Below are positions 1 through 9,872 of a stretch of 50,134 nt of DNA, piece after piece. Numbering within the stretch: the first letter of the stretch is position 1; each line of letters starts with the position of its first letter. The DNA comes from Brachionus plicatilis. Lineage: Eukaryota > Rotifera > Eurotatoria > Ploima > Brachionidae. The stretch covers positions 970,552-1,020,685 of the forward strand of contig QEOQ01000238.1 of assembly GCA_010279815.1 (NCBI GenBank), given 5' to 3'. The notes beneath the pieces are model-generated. The model saw only the letters and a program-made list of their open reading frames with translations, was not told where the DNA came from and searched no databases. Position numbers and translations under genes: made by a program.

Positions 1-148
1 AAAAGGATCACTACCAGGTACTTGTTTTTCTAAAATTGTCTGCCAAACATCATCAACACATTCCATTGGAGTCAATGCCAGAATAAAAATTGATTTAAAC
101 CATTGTCTAACAGTTTCATCGTTCGAATATTTCTCTTTAAATCCAAGT
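1..148 (-). pseudogene. MULE-type transposase, C-terminal exon (partial, runs off window)
   Basis: Reading the minus strand from 148 down gives an open exon beginning LGFKEKYSNDE and continuing through RQWFKSIFILALTP and DDVWQTILEKQVPGSD to the window edge. This resembles the segment after the MULE/FLYWCH transposase core, where the LGLKxxY...P...V motif is common. An acceptor AG sits at 149-150, so it looks like a spliced exon. No matching upstream exon is visible between 150 and 1000. It could belong to a longer element or a domesticated gene lying to the left. The family call rests on motif resemblance only. Confidence 0.55.
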
Positions 149-369
149 CTTTAAAAATAAGTTTACATTCAAATCAATTAAAATATTTAAACCTACTAAA
201 GTTCAATAAAAAGGAACATTTTTAAATTTTAAATATGAAAATAAACTTGACATGACATGTCAAGTAATTGCTTATGAAAAAATTTATTTTTTCTCTATTA
301 CAAAAAATATTACAATTTATATTTTGATCTTTTGATCTTAGTCTCAAACTTCAATTCGCCTTTTTTGAA

Positions 370-601
370 GCAAAGTAGAATTTTTGATCAAATTTCAAGC
401 GCTCAATCTTGCTCAAACATTTTTAGATGCGCAATTAAATTTAATTGCATTTTTTTAAATTACAATCCTTTTTCAAAATTTTAAAAATAAAGCTTTGAAA
501 TGTTAAAAAAATCAAAAATCTGCGATGAAATTTAATTGCGCATCTAAAAATTTTAAAGCAAAATTGAGCGCTTCAAATTTGATCTAAAAATTTACTTTGA
601 T
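370..601. repeat. Foldback (MITE-like) inverted repeat
   Basis: Two arms of about 80 nt (370-448 and 521-601) are near-perfect reverse complements. Both contain the block TTTAGATGCGCAATTAAATT. The roughly 70 nt loop codes for nothing. No target duplication or superfamily terminus is clear. Confidence 0.75.
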
Positions 602-1029
602 GTTTTTCATGCTTGCCATATTTACTTAAAATTATTTTTTTATTTGAAACTGAAAAAATAATTTGAAACATCACACTTTTTAAATGTTATCTCAACATTG
701 GATACATTTTGTAATTCTAACACTAAAAATTAAACCATTTTGATTGTAAAATATCTATTGATTATTTAAAAATCGATTTTAGACAAAAACAAAACAAATG
801 TGCGATTAAATTCGATTAAAACTTCAATCAAAAGTTTTAAAAGAATTAATGTTCCATGCCTTAATAAAAGTTAATCCAAAGTAACTTGGTAAACTAAATT
901 GCGCCAAAAATAAAAATAAAGTCATATTTTATTAAATATTATAGATTTAAGAATGAATTTAGATATTTTATGTTAAGACAAAAATTTTAATTTTATTTTT
1001 TGAGAATTTTTAAATAAATAGATATTTAC

Positions 1030-1514
1030 CTGGAAATTTAAAGATCATTCTTTCCACAATGGCAATTGGCTTTCTCTTTAGTTTTAAAAATATTGCCGAG
1101 AGTATAAAACATGCATCAATCGGACTAGGAGGATGATAAAGAACAAAAATTGCTGGACCATTGCTTGGCACTTGTTCAAGTCCGTGTATTTCGTAGCCTT
1201 TCAAAAGTCAATTGAAATAAAAAAATTTTTTGAAGAAATTCGTTTTACCGTGATAAACTTTGCCGAAAAAGTACCAAAATTTTGACACATAAGTACATGG
1301 TGTATTCCAAAACTCTCTCGCATTTACAGTTGAATACTAGATATTTTTTTTTAGAATAAATTAATTTAAATAAATAAAATCAGACTTTATTTATGTTTTT
1401 CTTTTTGTAAATGAAAAATAAAAATGAACAAATATAATTGATGATCAAAATGCTGATTGGTATTGAAAAAAATACTCCGATGGTGACTAAAAATAAAAGT
1501 ATCGGAATTATCAT
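1030..1514 (-). CDS. TMEM68-like ER acyltransferase, 5' three exons only
   Basis: Three exons join in phase: 1514-1386 (ATG at 1514), 1336-1249 and 1197-1030, with introns of 49 and 51 nt. The product starts with a hydrophobic segment (about residues 3-35), followed by a basic FIYKKKNINK stretch. It then has YHGYEIHGLEQVPSNGPAIF, LYHPPSPIDACF and a valine/phenylalanine-rich ERMIFKFPG block. This order matches the start of TMEM68 family enzymes (ER-membrane glycerolipid acyltransferases): transmembrane segment, HGYEVHG, then the acyltransferase H-motif, which is usually HxxxxxD (YHGAIPID in relatives). Here it reads YHPPSPID, so H and D are kept. A donor follows at 1029, but no exon for the remaining two-thirds is seen down to position 1. 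The first intron's donor (GTCTGA) is weak. It is either a truncated gene or one with a long repeat-filled intron. Confidence 0.7.
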
Positions 1515-1549
1515 TATTTGTTGGTTCTAAGATAATTCTAAATTTAATG

Positions 1550-3100
1550 AATTTTAAAAAATAATATTTATTTGAATAAAATATTAGATTATTTGAAACA
1601 AAAGGTTATAAATTGCAAAAGATATAAATTGATTTAAAGAGTGAATCTAAAATTTTAATAAAATATGTTTTTTTCGGATAATTCAGGCGCTTATTAAAAT
1701 ATTTTCCGTTTCTATATTTTTTTATTTGAAATATTGAACATAATTTGATTATGTATGTTTTTATTTTATTCTATATAAAGTTTAAAGATTATTGAAAATT
1801 AAAATTTATCTTTAATTAAAATTTATGAATTAGATAAAAAAAATTAAAATTTCCAAAGAGTAATTCTATGAAGCTTTTTTGAGAACAGGCTTGAATCAAT
1901 AAAATAATTAATTTTTTTCAATAAAATTAATTTAGCTATTTCTTCTTTAATTAAATTAAAGTTTAAGGCTGAAACGCCTTTCTAAGTTAATTTGCTTATC
2001 TCTTGAACCGGTTTGATTTAAGAATGTTTGCTTAATGACTTCTTTCTTTCTGAACTATTCAATATTTAAAAACATGAAAAAAAAATATTTTAATTTATCA
2101 TTTTGAATTATATTTATTTACTTTAAAAATTTTTATTTCATTCTGAATTTTTTGATTTATGCTTTCAATCTGAAAAGCTTAGGTAGATAAACAACTAAAT
2201 AAATAAAAATAAAATAATTGATTCAAAAAAAAATTTTGGACTTTTTTTTTTTTATAGATTTTCTAACACTATTAAACTTCTTATTAATTGTTGTTATTTT
2301 TACAAAGTAGACATAAATTTGTCTTTAATCTTTTGTAGTATTTTTTTTATTAAAAAAATTATTCCTCCTGACACAATTAATATCTGTGGGAATGATATAA
2401 GGGTTGTTAATAAGATTATGCTCTTCGGTTCTTGGATTAATCATAATTTAAAAATTGAAACCTGACCTGATTTAAAAACCTGTTTTTAATATCTCATTAA
2501 ATGTAAAAAAAAATTTTTTTGAGACCATTCTATCCCGTTTTTTTATTTTTAAAATTTTCCGTTTTCCTGATCTGTTTTGAATTCCTTATTTTCTTAGAAA
2601 ATAAGGATATGTTTACACATGTGTACTTTTTTGCATTTAAAAATTTGAAAAAGTGGCAAACGGATCACTGGAAGATGACAATAAATCTCTTGAGGAGATG
2701 AAATTTCGAACATTTTTTCAATAAATTTTTTTGATGTAATAAGAAAATTTTATTTATTTTTTAAATAATATTTTTTAGAAAATTAATCTTCTAATGTTTA
2801 CAATTATTTCTCAAATTTAAAATAAAAAATTTTTTGATTTGATCATTTTGAGCATCAAAAATTGATCATAAACTAAAATTTATAATCTTATTTATTAATT
2901 TTTCAGTCGTTTTTATTGTAAGTTTTTTAAGTATACATAAAGCTTATTTCAAAATCTATGACTTGATCAAAAAATCTATTCACTAAGTATTTTGCTATTT
3001 CAAGGCCTTCTAAGGGCGGCTTCTCTATTAGACATTTCAAATTTTTGGCTATTTTAATTTCAAATTAATTTATTTATTACGTCACTCTAACAAATTTAAA
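1550..3100. other. AT-rich non-coding stretch
   Basis: No exon with recognisable protein similarity is seen on either strand. A short hydrophobic frame at 2519-2701 looks like chance. It contains a small hairpin around 2582-2606 (CCTTATTTTC with its complement). Confidence 0.5.
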
Positions 3101-3114
3101 TTAAACAAAGAATA

Positions 3115-3533
3115 ATACAAGCTATTGCCAGTAATTGTGCATCTAATATGCGATCATTCCGAAATAAATGATATTGAAACTACAAAAATGATTTTAAATG
3201 AGAATAAAAAGTATTTTGAGTATATAATACTACTTGGTTCAACAATAAATACTTAAATATTTTTTTTTTATCTTGGCGTTTATTTTAGATAACGAAGAGT
3301 TTTGTTATGCATCGATGCTTAAAGTAGCTGAAGTTACTAGAACTTATGATTTCCAAGAATCATATTTTGAAAAATATTGTAATTTTTTAATTAACATTTG
3401 ATTTTCTAACAGTTCTTTTTCTTGGAGTTGTGTAAAAAATTAAAAAAGTATCTTGTTGATAATGATAAAGATGAGCTCATCAAAATATTGCGTGAACAGC
3501 TTGTCTGTTATATTAAAAAAAAATTAACATAAC
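3115..3533 (+). pseudogene. Exon-like coding fragments of an unrecognised protein
   Basis: Three adjacent stretches read like protein. 3117-3240 contains LPVIVHLICDHSEINDIE. 3289-3378 follows an acceptor TTTTAG and reads NEEFCYASMLKVAEVTRTYD. 3413-3531 reads LELCKKLKKYLVDNDKDEL. The candidate 34-nt intron at 3379-3412 does not keep the frame, so at least one indel is implied. The last stretch ends inside a hairpin (3498-3541; arms AGCTTGTCTGTTAT and complement). I do not recognise the family. Confidence 0.3.
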
Positions 3534-3571
3534 AGACAAGCTTTTAATGGTATTGATATTATATCGAATAT

Positions 3572-3738
3572 CCGGCATCATGAAATTGATGATCAATTCA
3601 AAATATCATTTTAATTCAAAAAGCTAATCCTTAGATATTAAACTTAATCTTTGAATAAATTTAAATAATTGTAATGTAACATGCTTTACATTCAAAGGAG
3701 ATTTAGAAAATAAAAAAAAAATGAAAAAACATTTTCTC
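3572..3738 (+). repeat. Half copy of the 48677-49218 foldback family
   Basis: This stretch matches one arm of the foldback element at 48677-49218 over about 165 nt, including GATGATCAATTCAAAATATC, AATTGTAATGTAACATGC and AACATTTTCTCA. Only one arm is present. It stops exactly where pogo-type transposase coding begins. Confidence 0.7.
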
Positions 3739-4237
3739 AGCCAATAGATCAAGGCACAGTAAATGCCGTTGAATATCCTTCAAAGTTTTTGAACGAATTG
3801 GTTATTTTTATTGACAAAAATCAAGACTGGACAATACAAGACTGGGTCAAACATTGGAACCTTTGGAAAGCTTTAAATGTCTTTTGTCAAGCATTGAATT
3901 TGATTAGTCCATCAACAATAGTTGACTGTTGGAAGCAAGGCGGCTTTAATTTATATCAATGTTTAGAAGAAAGTTCAGAAACAGAACCGATTGTTTAGAC
4001 AAAAGTCTTAAATTAAGACGACTTTAATGATTTTGTTCACATAGACGATGATATTGATTTGTTTGGACCGATGCCATCTGACGAAGAATTGTTTGGTCTT
4101 CAAGAAACCGTAACTGTCTTGAATGATGATGATGATGATAAAACTAATGGTGAGGACAATGTGGAAATAGAACCTTTAAACTCACATGTCGTTAAGAATT
4201 ATTTAGATAGCATAAGATTCCATTTCGGTAGTCATTG
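3736..4237 (+). pseudogene. Pogo/Tigger (CENP-B-like) transposase, C-terminal part
   Basis: The frame opens with QPIDQGTVNA, which corresponds to the conserved QPxDQGxI motif of the pogo/Tigger DDE domain. It continues with HWNLWKALNVFCQALNLISP and IVDCWKQGGF, the usual WxxI..Tixx(C/N)(F/W)xxaGF end of that domain. The frame stops at 3998. After a short disrupted segment the acidic tail resumes in another frame from 4019 to the stop at 4235-4237. That tail includes DDFNDFVHIDDDIDLFGPMP and a final amphipathic helix (VKNYLDSIRFHF), as in jerky/Tigger tails. The N-terminal DNA-binding half and most of the catalytic core are absent. It is a dead fragment. Confidence 0.75.
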
Positions 4238-4497
4238 AGTTTCGAATTTCAATAGCTTGAATGAGGTAGGGCAACAAGTTAATGGATTAATCCTTAGTAA
4301 TCTTAAACAATTAAAAATTAGAATTTTTTTAAAACAACTTTTGTATTTTTTTATCCGCTAAATTAGAAATGTAGAAAAGTTAAATTTGAATTAAATTTGT
4401 TTTTGAATAAAAACTTTTGTAAAAAAATTAAATTCGTTTACAAGAAATCTTCGGATAAAAAAAAATTTCTAATTATATTTTCTATAAAAAAGTTTCT

Positions 4498-4517
4498 TAT
4501 AACCGGAAACTACTGTA
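4498..4517. repeat. Candidate right terminus of a pogo-type element
   Basis: The stretch ends ACCGGAAACTACTG followed by TA. Read inward on the minus strand it starts CAGTAGTTTCCGG, a CAGT-type pogo/Tigger terminus next to a TA target. The left partner was not found, so this is tentative. Confidence 0.35.
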
Positions 4518-4524
4518 TTGAGAA

Positions 4525-4855
4525 AGTTATTATGTTTTTTGTTTTTGGCCGCACACAAACTCTTAAACACATATAACATTGCGAGTAAAAATCATATTCT
4601 CAAAAAATAATAAACAGTTTGTTCAGTTTTACAAGACGATCATTTTGGTACCATTTTCGAGCAATTTAAACAAAATTTGAGGAATTTGTTATTATTTTAA
4701 TTTGCCAAACACTAACTTTTGATAAAATATAACTTTGCGAGTAAGCATCATTTTTTTTTAATTTTTAAAGAACAGTTTGTTCAGTTTTTCAAGACGTTCA
4801 TTTTGGTACCATTTTTTAGCAATTCGAACAAAATTTGAGTAAGAACAATATACTG
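4525..4855. repeat. Two ~160-bp direct repeat units (left pair)
   Basis: Two consecutive diverged units share TTTGGCC-CACACAAACT, ACATATAACTTTGCGAGTAA, AAGACGATCATTTTGGTACC and GCAATTTAAACAAAATTTGA. They start near 4536 and 4698, about 160 bp apart. Two more units lie at 6258-6520 in the same orientation. Confidence 0.7.
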
Positions 4856-5306
4856 TTTCCGTTGAAATTTTCCCTTTCTACAATTTATTAAAGAAAAAAG
4901 TTTCCACATAGAATTTTATATTAAATGAAAGGTCTTAAACTCATCTTTCGGCAAAATTTTATTATTTTTTAAAATTTCCTAATATAAATGTCAATTTAAC
5001 TGGAATGAAAATACCTTTTTTTTCAAAATAAACTTTAATTAGCACTCAAATAATTACCAAATTTTTTCACCACCATTGAACTTGCCGTTCCAGGTTTTAA
5101 AAAAGGACGTGTGATAACATACGGACGTGTGAAAGAAACTGAGCCGTAAGTGGGTTGGACCCTAAACAATCCTAAGAAAATAAGGCGAGAATAATTACTT
5201 GATCAACCCCGATATGAAGGGTTAAAAGAGACTTGTGCATGTCAACAACCTTAAACGTTGTTATAGCCCTGTCGAAACGATAATTGACACATCAGATGCA
5301 AATACT

Positions 5307-5624
5307 ATGGGAAAAGAAAATTTAAGTACGACAAAAGAGTCTATTCATCAAGCTGATGTGTCTGCGCCGGCCCCGAAGGAAGCTATCGTCCAGCAAAAAG
5401 AATCAATAGCTTACCCGGCCGCTGAGGAAGAAGCGAATATTGAAGACTCGTACTGGCTCAATGACCAACATTTAAATTTACAAATGGATGATTCCGGAGA
5501 CAATCACTCCCAATCAGACTTCGAACCTAATTATTATGTTATAACGCAAATAAAAAACGGACTTCTTAGAAAAAACGGTACGCCACGACCAATTCGCTGC
5601 CCAAAAACGATACGGGTACAATAA
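5307..5624 (+). pseudogene. Orphan ORF in a GC-richer island, probably mobile-element derived
   Basis: The frame is open from about 5235. The first in-frame ATG is at 5307 and the stop is at 5622-5624. The product is hydrophilic and acidic, with DSYWLNDQHLNLQMDDSGDN and ending NGLLRKNGTPRPIRCPKTIR. I recognise no domain. Base composition is clearly less AT-rich than the surroundings. Just upstream a direct repeat GGACGTGTGA..GGACGTGTGA occurs (5104-5135). It lies between two pairs of the same 160-bp repeat, so it is most likely part of a degraded mobile element rather than a host gene. Confidence 0.35.
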
Positions 5625-5828
5625 AAAAAGAAAAAATTTAATTCTAGATATGTATGAAATTTTGTTTAGTTTGTTTTAGAAAAAAAGTTGAAAGTTTTAT
5701 TTTTTTTTGCACGAGGTTTTCAGTTTCTTTTTTAGATTTTAAATTAAAAAAAGAAAAAAGGAAAGTGTAATTAGATTTAAGTGTTTCCAGCGACAAATGG
5801 AAATTAGGACCAATGGTATAATGGAATG

Positions 5829-6293
5829 TAGCGGAATAGGGCGTCAGCGCTTTGTCAAGTCAAGGAAGCACCCAGGGGAAGGCTCATTTTTTATGGGCAT
5901 GGTATTCCCAGCTTACAACGTCTGCCTTTTGGATATTATAAACCACTGAACCATCAACAAAAAATCCTAATTGCTTTTGAAGAGGGCCGGATAGTAGGAG
6001 GCGCTCCCATCAGTGGCGTTACAATGCCAACGCCAAGTAACGTCCAAGCAGCTGGCATTCTGTTAAATCCTTATTTAGCCACTCTGGATGTAATTCCGAC
6101 CTCTGCCACCCCTGTACGACCTCCAGCACCAGTCGCAAGAACTTCTGCACCAGTCGATCGAGCTCAAGCACCAGTCGATCGAGCTCAAGCACCAGTCGAT
6201 CGAGCTCAAGCACCAGTCGATCGAGCTCAAGCACCAGTCGATCGAACTCCTGCACCATGTGATTTTTTTTGTTTTTGGCCAAACACAAATTGA
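5829..6293 (+). pseudogene. Second orphan ORF in the island, with a heptapeptide repeat
   Basis: The frame is open from about 5829 (after a TAG) to the stop at 6291-6293. There is an in-frame ATG at 6024. It reads GRLIFYGHGIPSLQRLPFGY, then KILIAFEEGRIVGGAPISG, then a Pro/Ala-rich tail with repeated APVDRAQ. The tail runs into the right-hand 160-bp repeat, which supplies its last residues and stop. No catalytic motif is visible. A capsid- or gag-like role is possible but unproven. Confidence 0.35.
6127..6262 (+). repeat. 21-bp tandem repeat (APVDRAQ)
   Basis: Five near-identical 21-bp units, GCACCAGTCGATCGAGCTCAA, are flanked by one degenerate unit on each side. Each unit contains the palindromes TCGATCGA and GAGCTC. 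The unit is a multiple of three, so it expands without breaking the frame. Confidence 0.85.
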
Positions 6294-6520
6294 TAACATT
6301 TAACTTTACAAGTAAAAATCATGTTCTCAATTTTTAAAAAAAAATTTTTTTAATTTATTCAAGACGATCATTTTGGTTTCATTTTCGGGCAATTTGAACA
6401 AAATTTGAGAAAGCTGTGATGTATTTTGTTTTTGGGCGCACACAAACTTTAAAAAACATATAACTTTGCCAGTAAAAATAATTTTTTTCAATTTTTTAAA
6501 AAACAGTTTGTCCAGTGTAG
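6258..6520. repeat. Two ~160-bp direct repeat units (right pair)
   Basis: These are the same repeat as 4525-4855 and in the same orientation, with starts near 6268 and 6428. Shared blocks are TTTTGTTTTTGG, CACACAAACT, ACATATAACTTTGC and AAGACGATCATTTTGG. Confidence 0.7.
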
Positions 6521-6539
6521 CTTCTCCGTAATTTTTGCC

Positions 6540-7600
6540 TGAGTTAGATCTGAAAGTCATCTTCTTTCGCTCAACACGATTAGCAAAAGCTCTAACTAGT
6601 AATAACCCTTTGCCTTGTAATTCCGGTAGTCTCTGGCAACGAGAAAATTTTTAAGTCCGCTGCTATGTCAGGATAATTGAGAGGCTCTGTAGTATTAAAA
6701 TTTGATACCTTGGGTTCCGTTACGGTTGTGAACCCCTATCCTTTGTAGTGGTAATGGCATTCGTGATTGCTTGATCATTTCAGTATTTATACAATATTTT
6801 TGGATTCTTGTTAGCTTTTTTCACTTAATTTTGTTCATATGTTAGTCGGATATTCTTTCAGAAAAGAAAGCATTGATTAATGAAGCCACTATGCGATAAT
6901 CATCAATTATATGTGGGAGCATTGCATTTTGAATTCTTTAAAGGACTTGAACTGCTGTTTAAATATTCCATTTATCACTTCTTTGACATAGCGACATTTT
7001 GCTACTAATCGTTTCTCATTAGCTTCCCTCCAGCTAAGCTGTTTTTGTTCATTTTTTAAACCTTAATTTTCGACATTTAAAAAATATAAGCATCAGAAAT
7101 AAATAGTATAATTTAAAACTTACATGTAGGAATTTTGCAGTTTAAACCATAAGCTGATTTTAGCATTGATAAACAATCTAAGAATTCACGGTCAAATATA
7201 GCCAAGTCACCTTTTTTTAATAGATCTCTTAGATGATTATCTTATTTCAATTCATGTTCCATAAGCGATGCGGCGTTATCAGTAGAAGCTTGATTACCAT
7301 AAGCATTAATTATTTTCCCATTTTAAGTTGTTATAACGAGCGGCTTAACGAGTGGCCTTTTTTTGTGTCCGCTATAAAGTTTTAGCTGAATAATAGTAGT
7401 AGATACCATCAGCAGTAATAGCAAGCTGATGTAATCCAAATCATCTTTTCTCTTTCATCTTTAAATTATCTTTTCTATCATAATATCTCATATAATGCTT
7501 TCTACACATAATATCTCCGACTTGAACTTGAGTTCCAAAAACAAGTTAATTCATTTGCTAACTCAACTGTTTTTATTTCTGATAACCTTTTTTTCCCAAT
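6540..7600 (-). pseudogene. DDE_Tnp_4-type transposase, decayed
   Basis: In order on the minus strand: an N-terminal segment around 7520-7460 (CRKHYMRYYDRKDNLKMKEK), then ADGIYYYYSAKT (first catalytic Asp), then YSGHKKRPLVKPLVITT and NGKIINAYGNQASTDNAASL. GDLAIFDREFLDCLSMLKSA follows, giving the second Asp in the DRxF motif. After a probable intron near 7083-7128 come NEQKQLSWREANEKRLVAKC, RYVKEVINGIFKQQFK and, one frame over, IIDDYRIVASLINAFF. These are the hallmark blocks of cnidarian/rotifer DDE_4 transposases. They are spread over several frames with internal stops, so it is inactive. The same family occurs in better shape at 42029-44284. Confidence 0.7.
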
Positions 7601-7647
7601 TATGTCGCCTCTTCTTCTACATCCTTCGAGAATAAGGCAAAAGCGTT

Positions 7648-7785
7648 TAAATACAGTGAATTCTCGATTATCGAGACTCGTTTGGGAAACAAAAATATTA
7701 GTCTCGATAATTTTGTCTCTTTATTCGATATTCGAGACTTTTACAATTTTAAATAAAAGTCTCGAAAATTTTTATATAAAAATAT
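7648..7785. repeat. Inverted TCTCGATAA-type terminus cluster
   Basis: Starting at TA, the sequence CAGTGAATTCTCGATTATCG is followed by several direct and inverted copies of GTCTCGA / TCGAGAC. A CAGT start next to TA is typical of pogo/Tigger termini. It abuts the transposase remnant at 7840-8290, so it is probably that element's 3' end. Confidence 0.5.
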
Positions 7786-7839
7786 TATTAAAAAAAAAAT
7801 AAAAAATTTAAAGTATATTATACAAATAAATATCATTTA

Positions 7840-8290
7840 AATTTAAATTCAAAAAATGAAGTTATCAATTTTTGAGATTTGTTTGTTCCTTTCAAGCTAT
7901 CCAATCTGATTTTTATCGCAGCAAGGTGATCTAAATCACTTTCATTGCTTTCAGAATCTGAAGAATGGGTTTCAAAATAACTAAATAATTTTTCATAACA
8001 ACCTATTGCTTCTTCTTATTTTTCATATCAAAATTTTGTCATTGATTATAATATCACTTTGAGCTTGATTGAACCAAATAAACAGACAGCGTTCTAGCTC
8101 AGGATGTTGACATTGTTTTAAATTCTTATATGAAGAATCAGCATCTTCTGAATGAAGCAATTTTTTAATATACTGAGGATTAAAAATTCTGCTCATTGTT
8201 TGTTTAGTTATATTTTTGAAACCAAATTTTTTGGCAAACTTAGCAGCAATAAAAACATGAGTCTCTTTTGATTATTATATAATTTATCAA
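7840..8290 (-). pseudogene. Pogo/Tigger transposase with catalytic core deleted
   Basis: From 8265 downward the minus strand reads THVFIAAKFAKKFGFKNITK, then RIFNPQYIKKLLHSEDAD (first helix-turn-helix), then CQHPELERCLFIWFNQAQSD. The last block matches the PxLExxLxxWxxxxx signature of the CENP-B/Tigger second helix-turn-helix. Almost at once it continues with an acidic segment, FETHSSDSESNESDLDHLAA, typical of the C-terminal tail. The DDE domain between the two is missing. One or two frame changes are also needed. This is an internally deleted, non-autonomous derivative and is a different lineage from the fragment at 3736. Confidence 0.65.
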
Positions 8291-8402
8291 AAATATCTAA
8301 AAAAAATAATAATATGTATATAAAAGTAAATAGAAAATTATTTCACGATGAATTTTTTAAGTTAAAAAAATTAAAAATTTCGTAAAGCACCAGGAAAAAG
8401 AA

Positions 8403-9083
8403 ATGCCTAAGCATGATGGCTACACATTTTGGCGCGAAAAGCCTAACGATTGTAAATACATTCTAGCACCGATGGTCGACGCATCTGAACTTCAATGGAG
8501 AATGCTTTCTAGAAAATATTCATCCTAATTGTGCTATACACCCATGATGAATGCGGGTGTATTTGTTAGAGATTCAACATATCGAGCAAAAAATTTTGTC
8601 ACATGTCCAAAAGACCGTCCTCTAATAGCCCAGTTTTGTTCTGATGAACCCGAGCTTTTTACTAAAGCTGCGGAAATGATTCAAGATAAATGCGATGCAG
8701 TTGATTTAAATCTTGGATGTCCACAAAACATCGCTCGTCGAGGCCATTATGGCGCTTTTTTACAGGACGAATGGGAACTCATCCATAAAATTTGTAATAA
8801 TTTAGAAAAAAATTAATTTTAATTTATAAGGTTTTAATTTTTAAGTGTCTAATGCAGTTGAAAATTTAAAAATACCAGAAACTGCCAAAATCAGGGTCTT
8901 TGATGATATTGGCAAGACAGTTGAATATGCCAAAATGGTAGAAAGCACCGGAATAGCTGTAAATTTGATTTTAAAATTGGAAATTTTTTAATTCTTTAAA
9001 GATTTTAACTGTGCATGGAAGAACACGGGAACAAAAAGGACCTAATACTGGTCTGACAAGTTGGGAGTACATAAGAGCAGTTA
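8403..9083 (+). pseudogene. DUS1-like tRNA-dihydrouridine synthase, nonsense-mutated and truncated
   Basis: Three exons join in phase: 8403-8793, 8846-8958 and 9002 to about 9083 (introns of 52 and 43 nt). The product aligns with the start of DUS1-family enzymes, which reduce U16/U17 in tRNA using FMN. Visible blocks are [62 protein letters not shown] (with the family's catalytic Cys), [27 protein letters not shown] and [13 protein letters not shown]. An in-frame TAA at 8526-8528 sits where relatives carry Gln just before LCYTP, so a single C-to-T change explains it. No exon for the C-terminal half is found after 9083. Splice sites and reading frame are otherwise intact, so loss looks recent. 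Confidence 0.8.
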
Positions 9084-9089
9084 GTTTTT

Positions 9090-9870
9090 CTTTTATTCTT
9101 AATTTTTCTAAATATCTAAATAGATAGAATATTTTTTAGAATTGTTTTGATCATAAATTTTTTATATATGATACATGAGATAATTTAATTAACTCAATGT
9201 ACATAATATTTTTGATAATAATCAAAACTGGATCTTTCCAAAAATGTGAAGTTTTCAAAAATTCTACAAAAATGGAAATGAATGCAATTAATTAGAAGCT
9301 GTAGTTGCATTTTTAGTTTTTTTTAATTCTTTTAGTTAATTATTAATCTTGCAAATGAATTTAAAATTTATTCAAAAGGATAACTTTAAATTTAATTTAA
9401 TCAAATTTTGCATTTTTTTTTTAAATATTTTTCTAACACAATTTCTATGAAAATATTTTATGAGTATGAGTGATATTTATTATTTTATTTTTTATTTAAG
9501 ATAAAAATCTTAAATTTACCATATTCTTCGTAAAATATGGTAAATTCAATATTTTACGAAAATTAGTGTGAAAACAAAAATTGCAAATTAAATGTTTTTT
9601 TTAAAAAATGATTCATTACATAAAATCTAATTTCTCACAGTTTAACAAATAATAAGAATAAAAACGAAGGAATCTGGTCAATTTAAAATGCATTAAAACA
9701 TGATGAAAATTTCATATTTTTTCCCTTTAAAATAAGAAAAATTACTTGATCTTTTAAAAATTTCAATTAATCACCGCTATTTTTATGAAAAATACAAAAA
9801 AGCCAGAATTTTTATTGATTAATTAATTGGTGAAATCTATTGTATTGATTTTTTTATTTTAAATTTTAAA
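9090..9870. other. AT-rich non-coding stretch
   Basis: No coding exon is seen on either strand. A small imperfect inverted repeat around 9508-9560 (ACCATATT / AATATGGT and TTTTACG / CGTAAAA) is the only structure. Confidence 0.5.
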
Positions 9871-9872
9871 AA

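Noticed and set aside
2519..2701. 60-residue hydrophobic ORF
   Set aside because: Phe/Leu-rich composition expected of AT-rich DNA, no splice or start context, no similarity.
5811..5890. tRNA-like start (GGACCAATGGTATAATGGA)
   Set aside because: No acceptor-stem pairing or T-arm GTTCRA at the right distance, and no cloverleaf could be drawn.
6019..6299. Minus-strand repeat ORFs opposite the APVDRAQ repeat
   Set aside because: The 21-bp unit is open in several frames on both strands. The plus frame continues a longer open stretch upstream, so I prefer it.
8403..8793. Idea that TAA encodes Gln here (non-standard code), which would rescue the DUS1-like exon and perhaps other internal stops
   Set aside because: Other genes end at TAA where coding similarity ends, and introns and proteins are animal-like. 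The standard code fits better.
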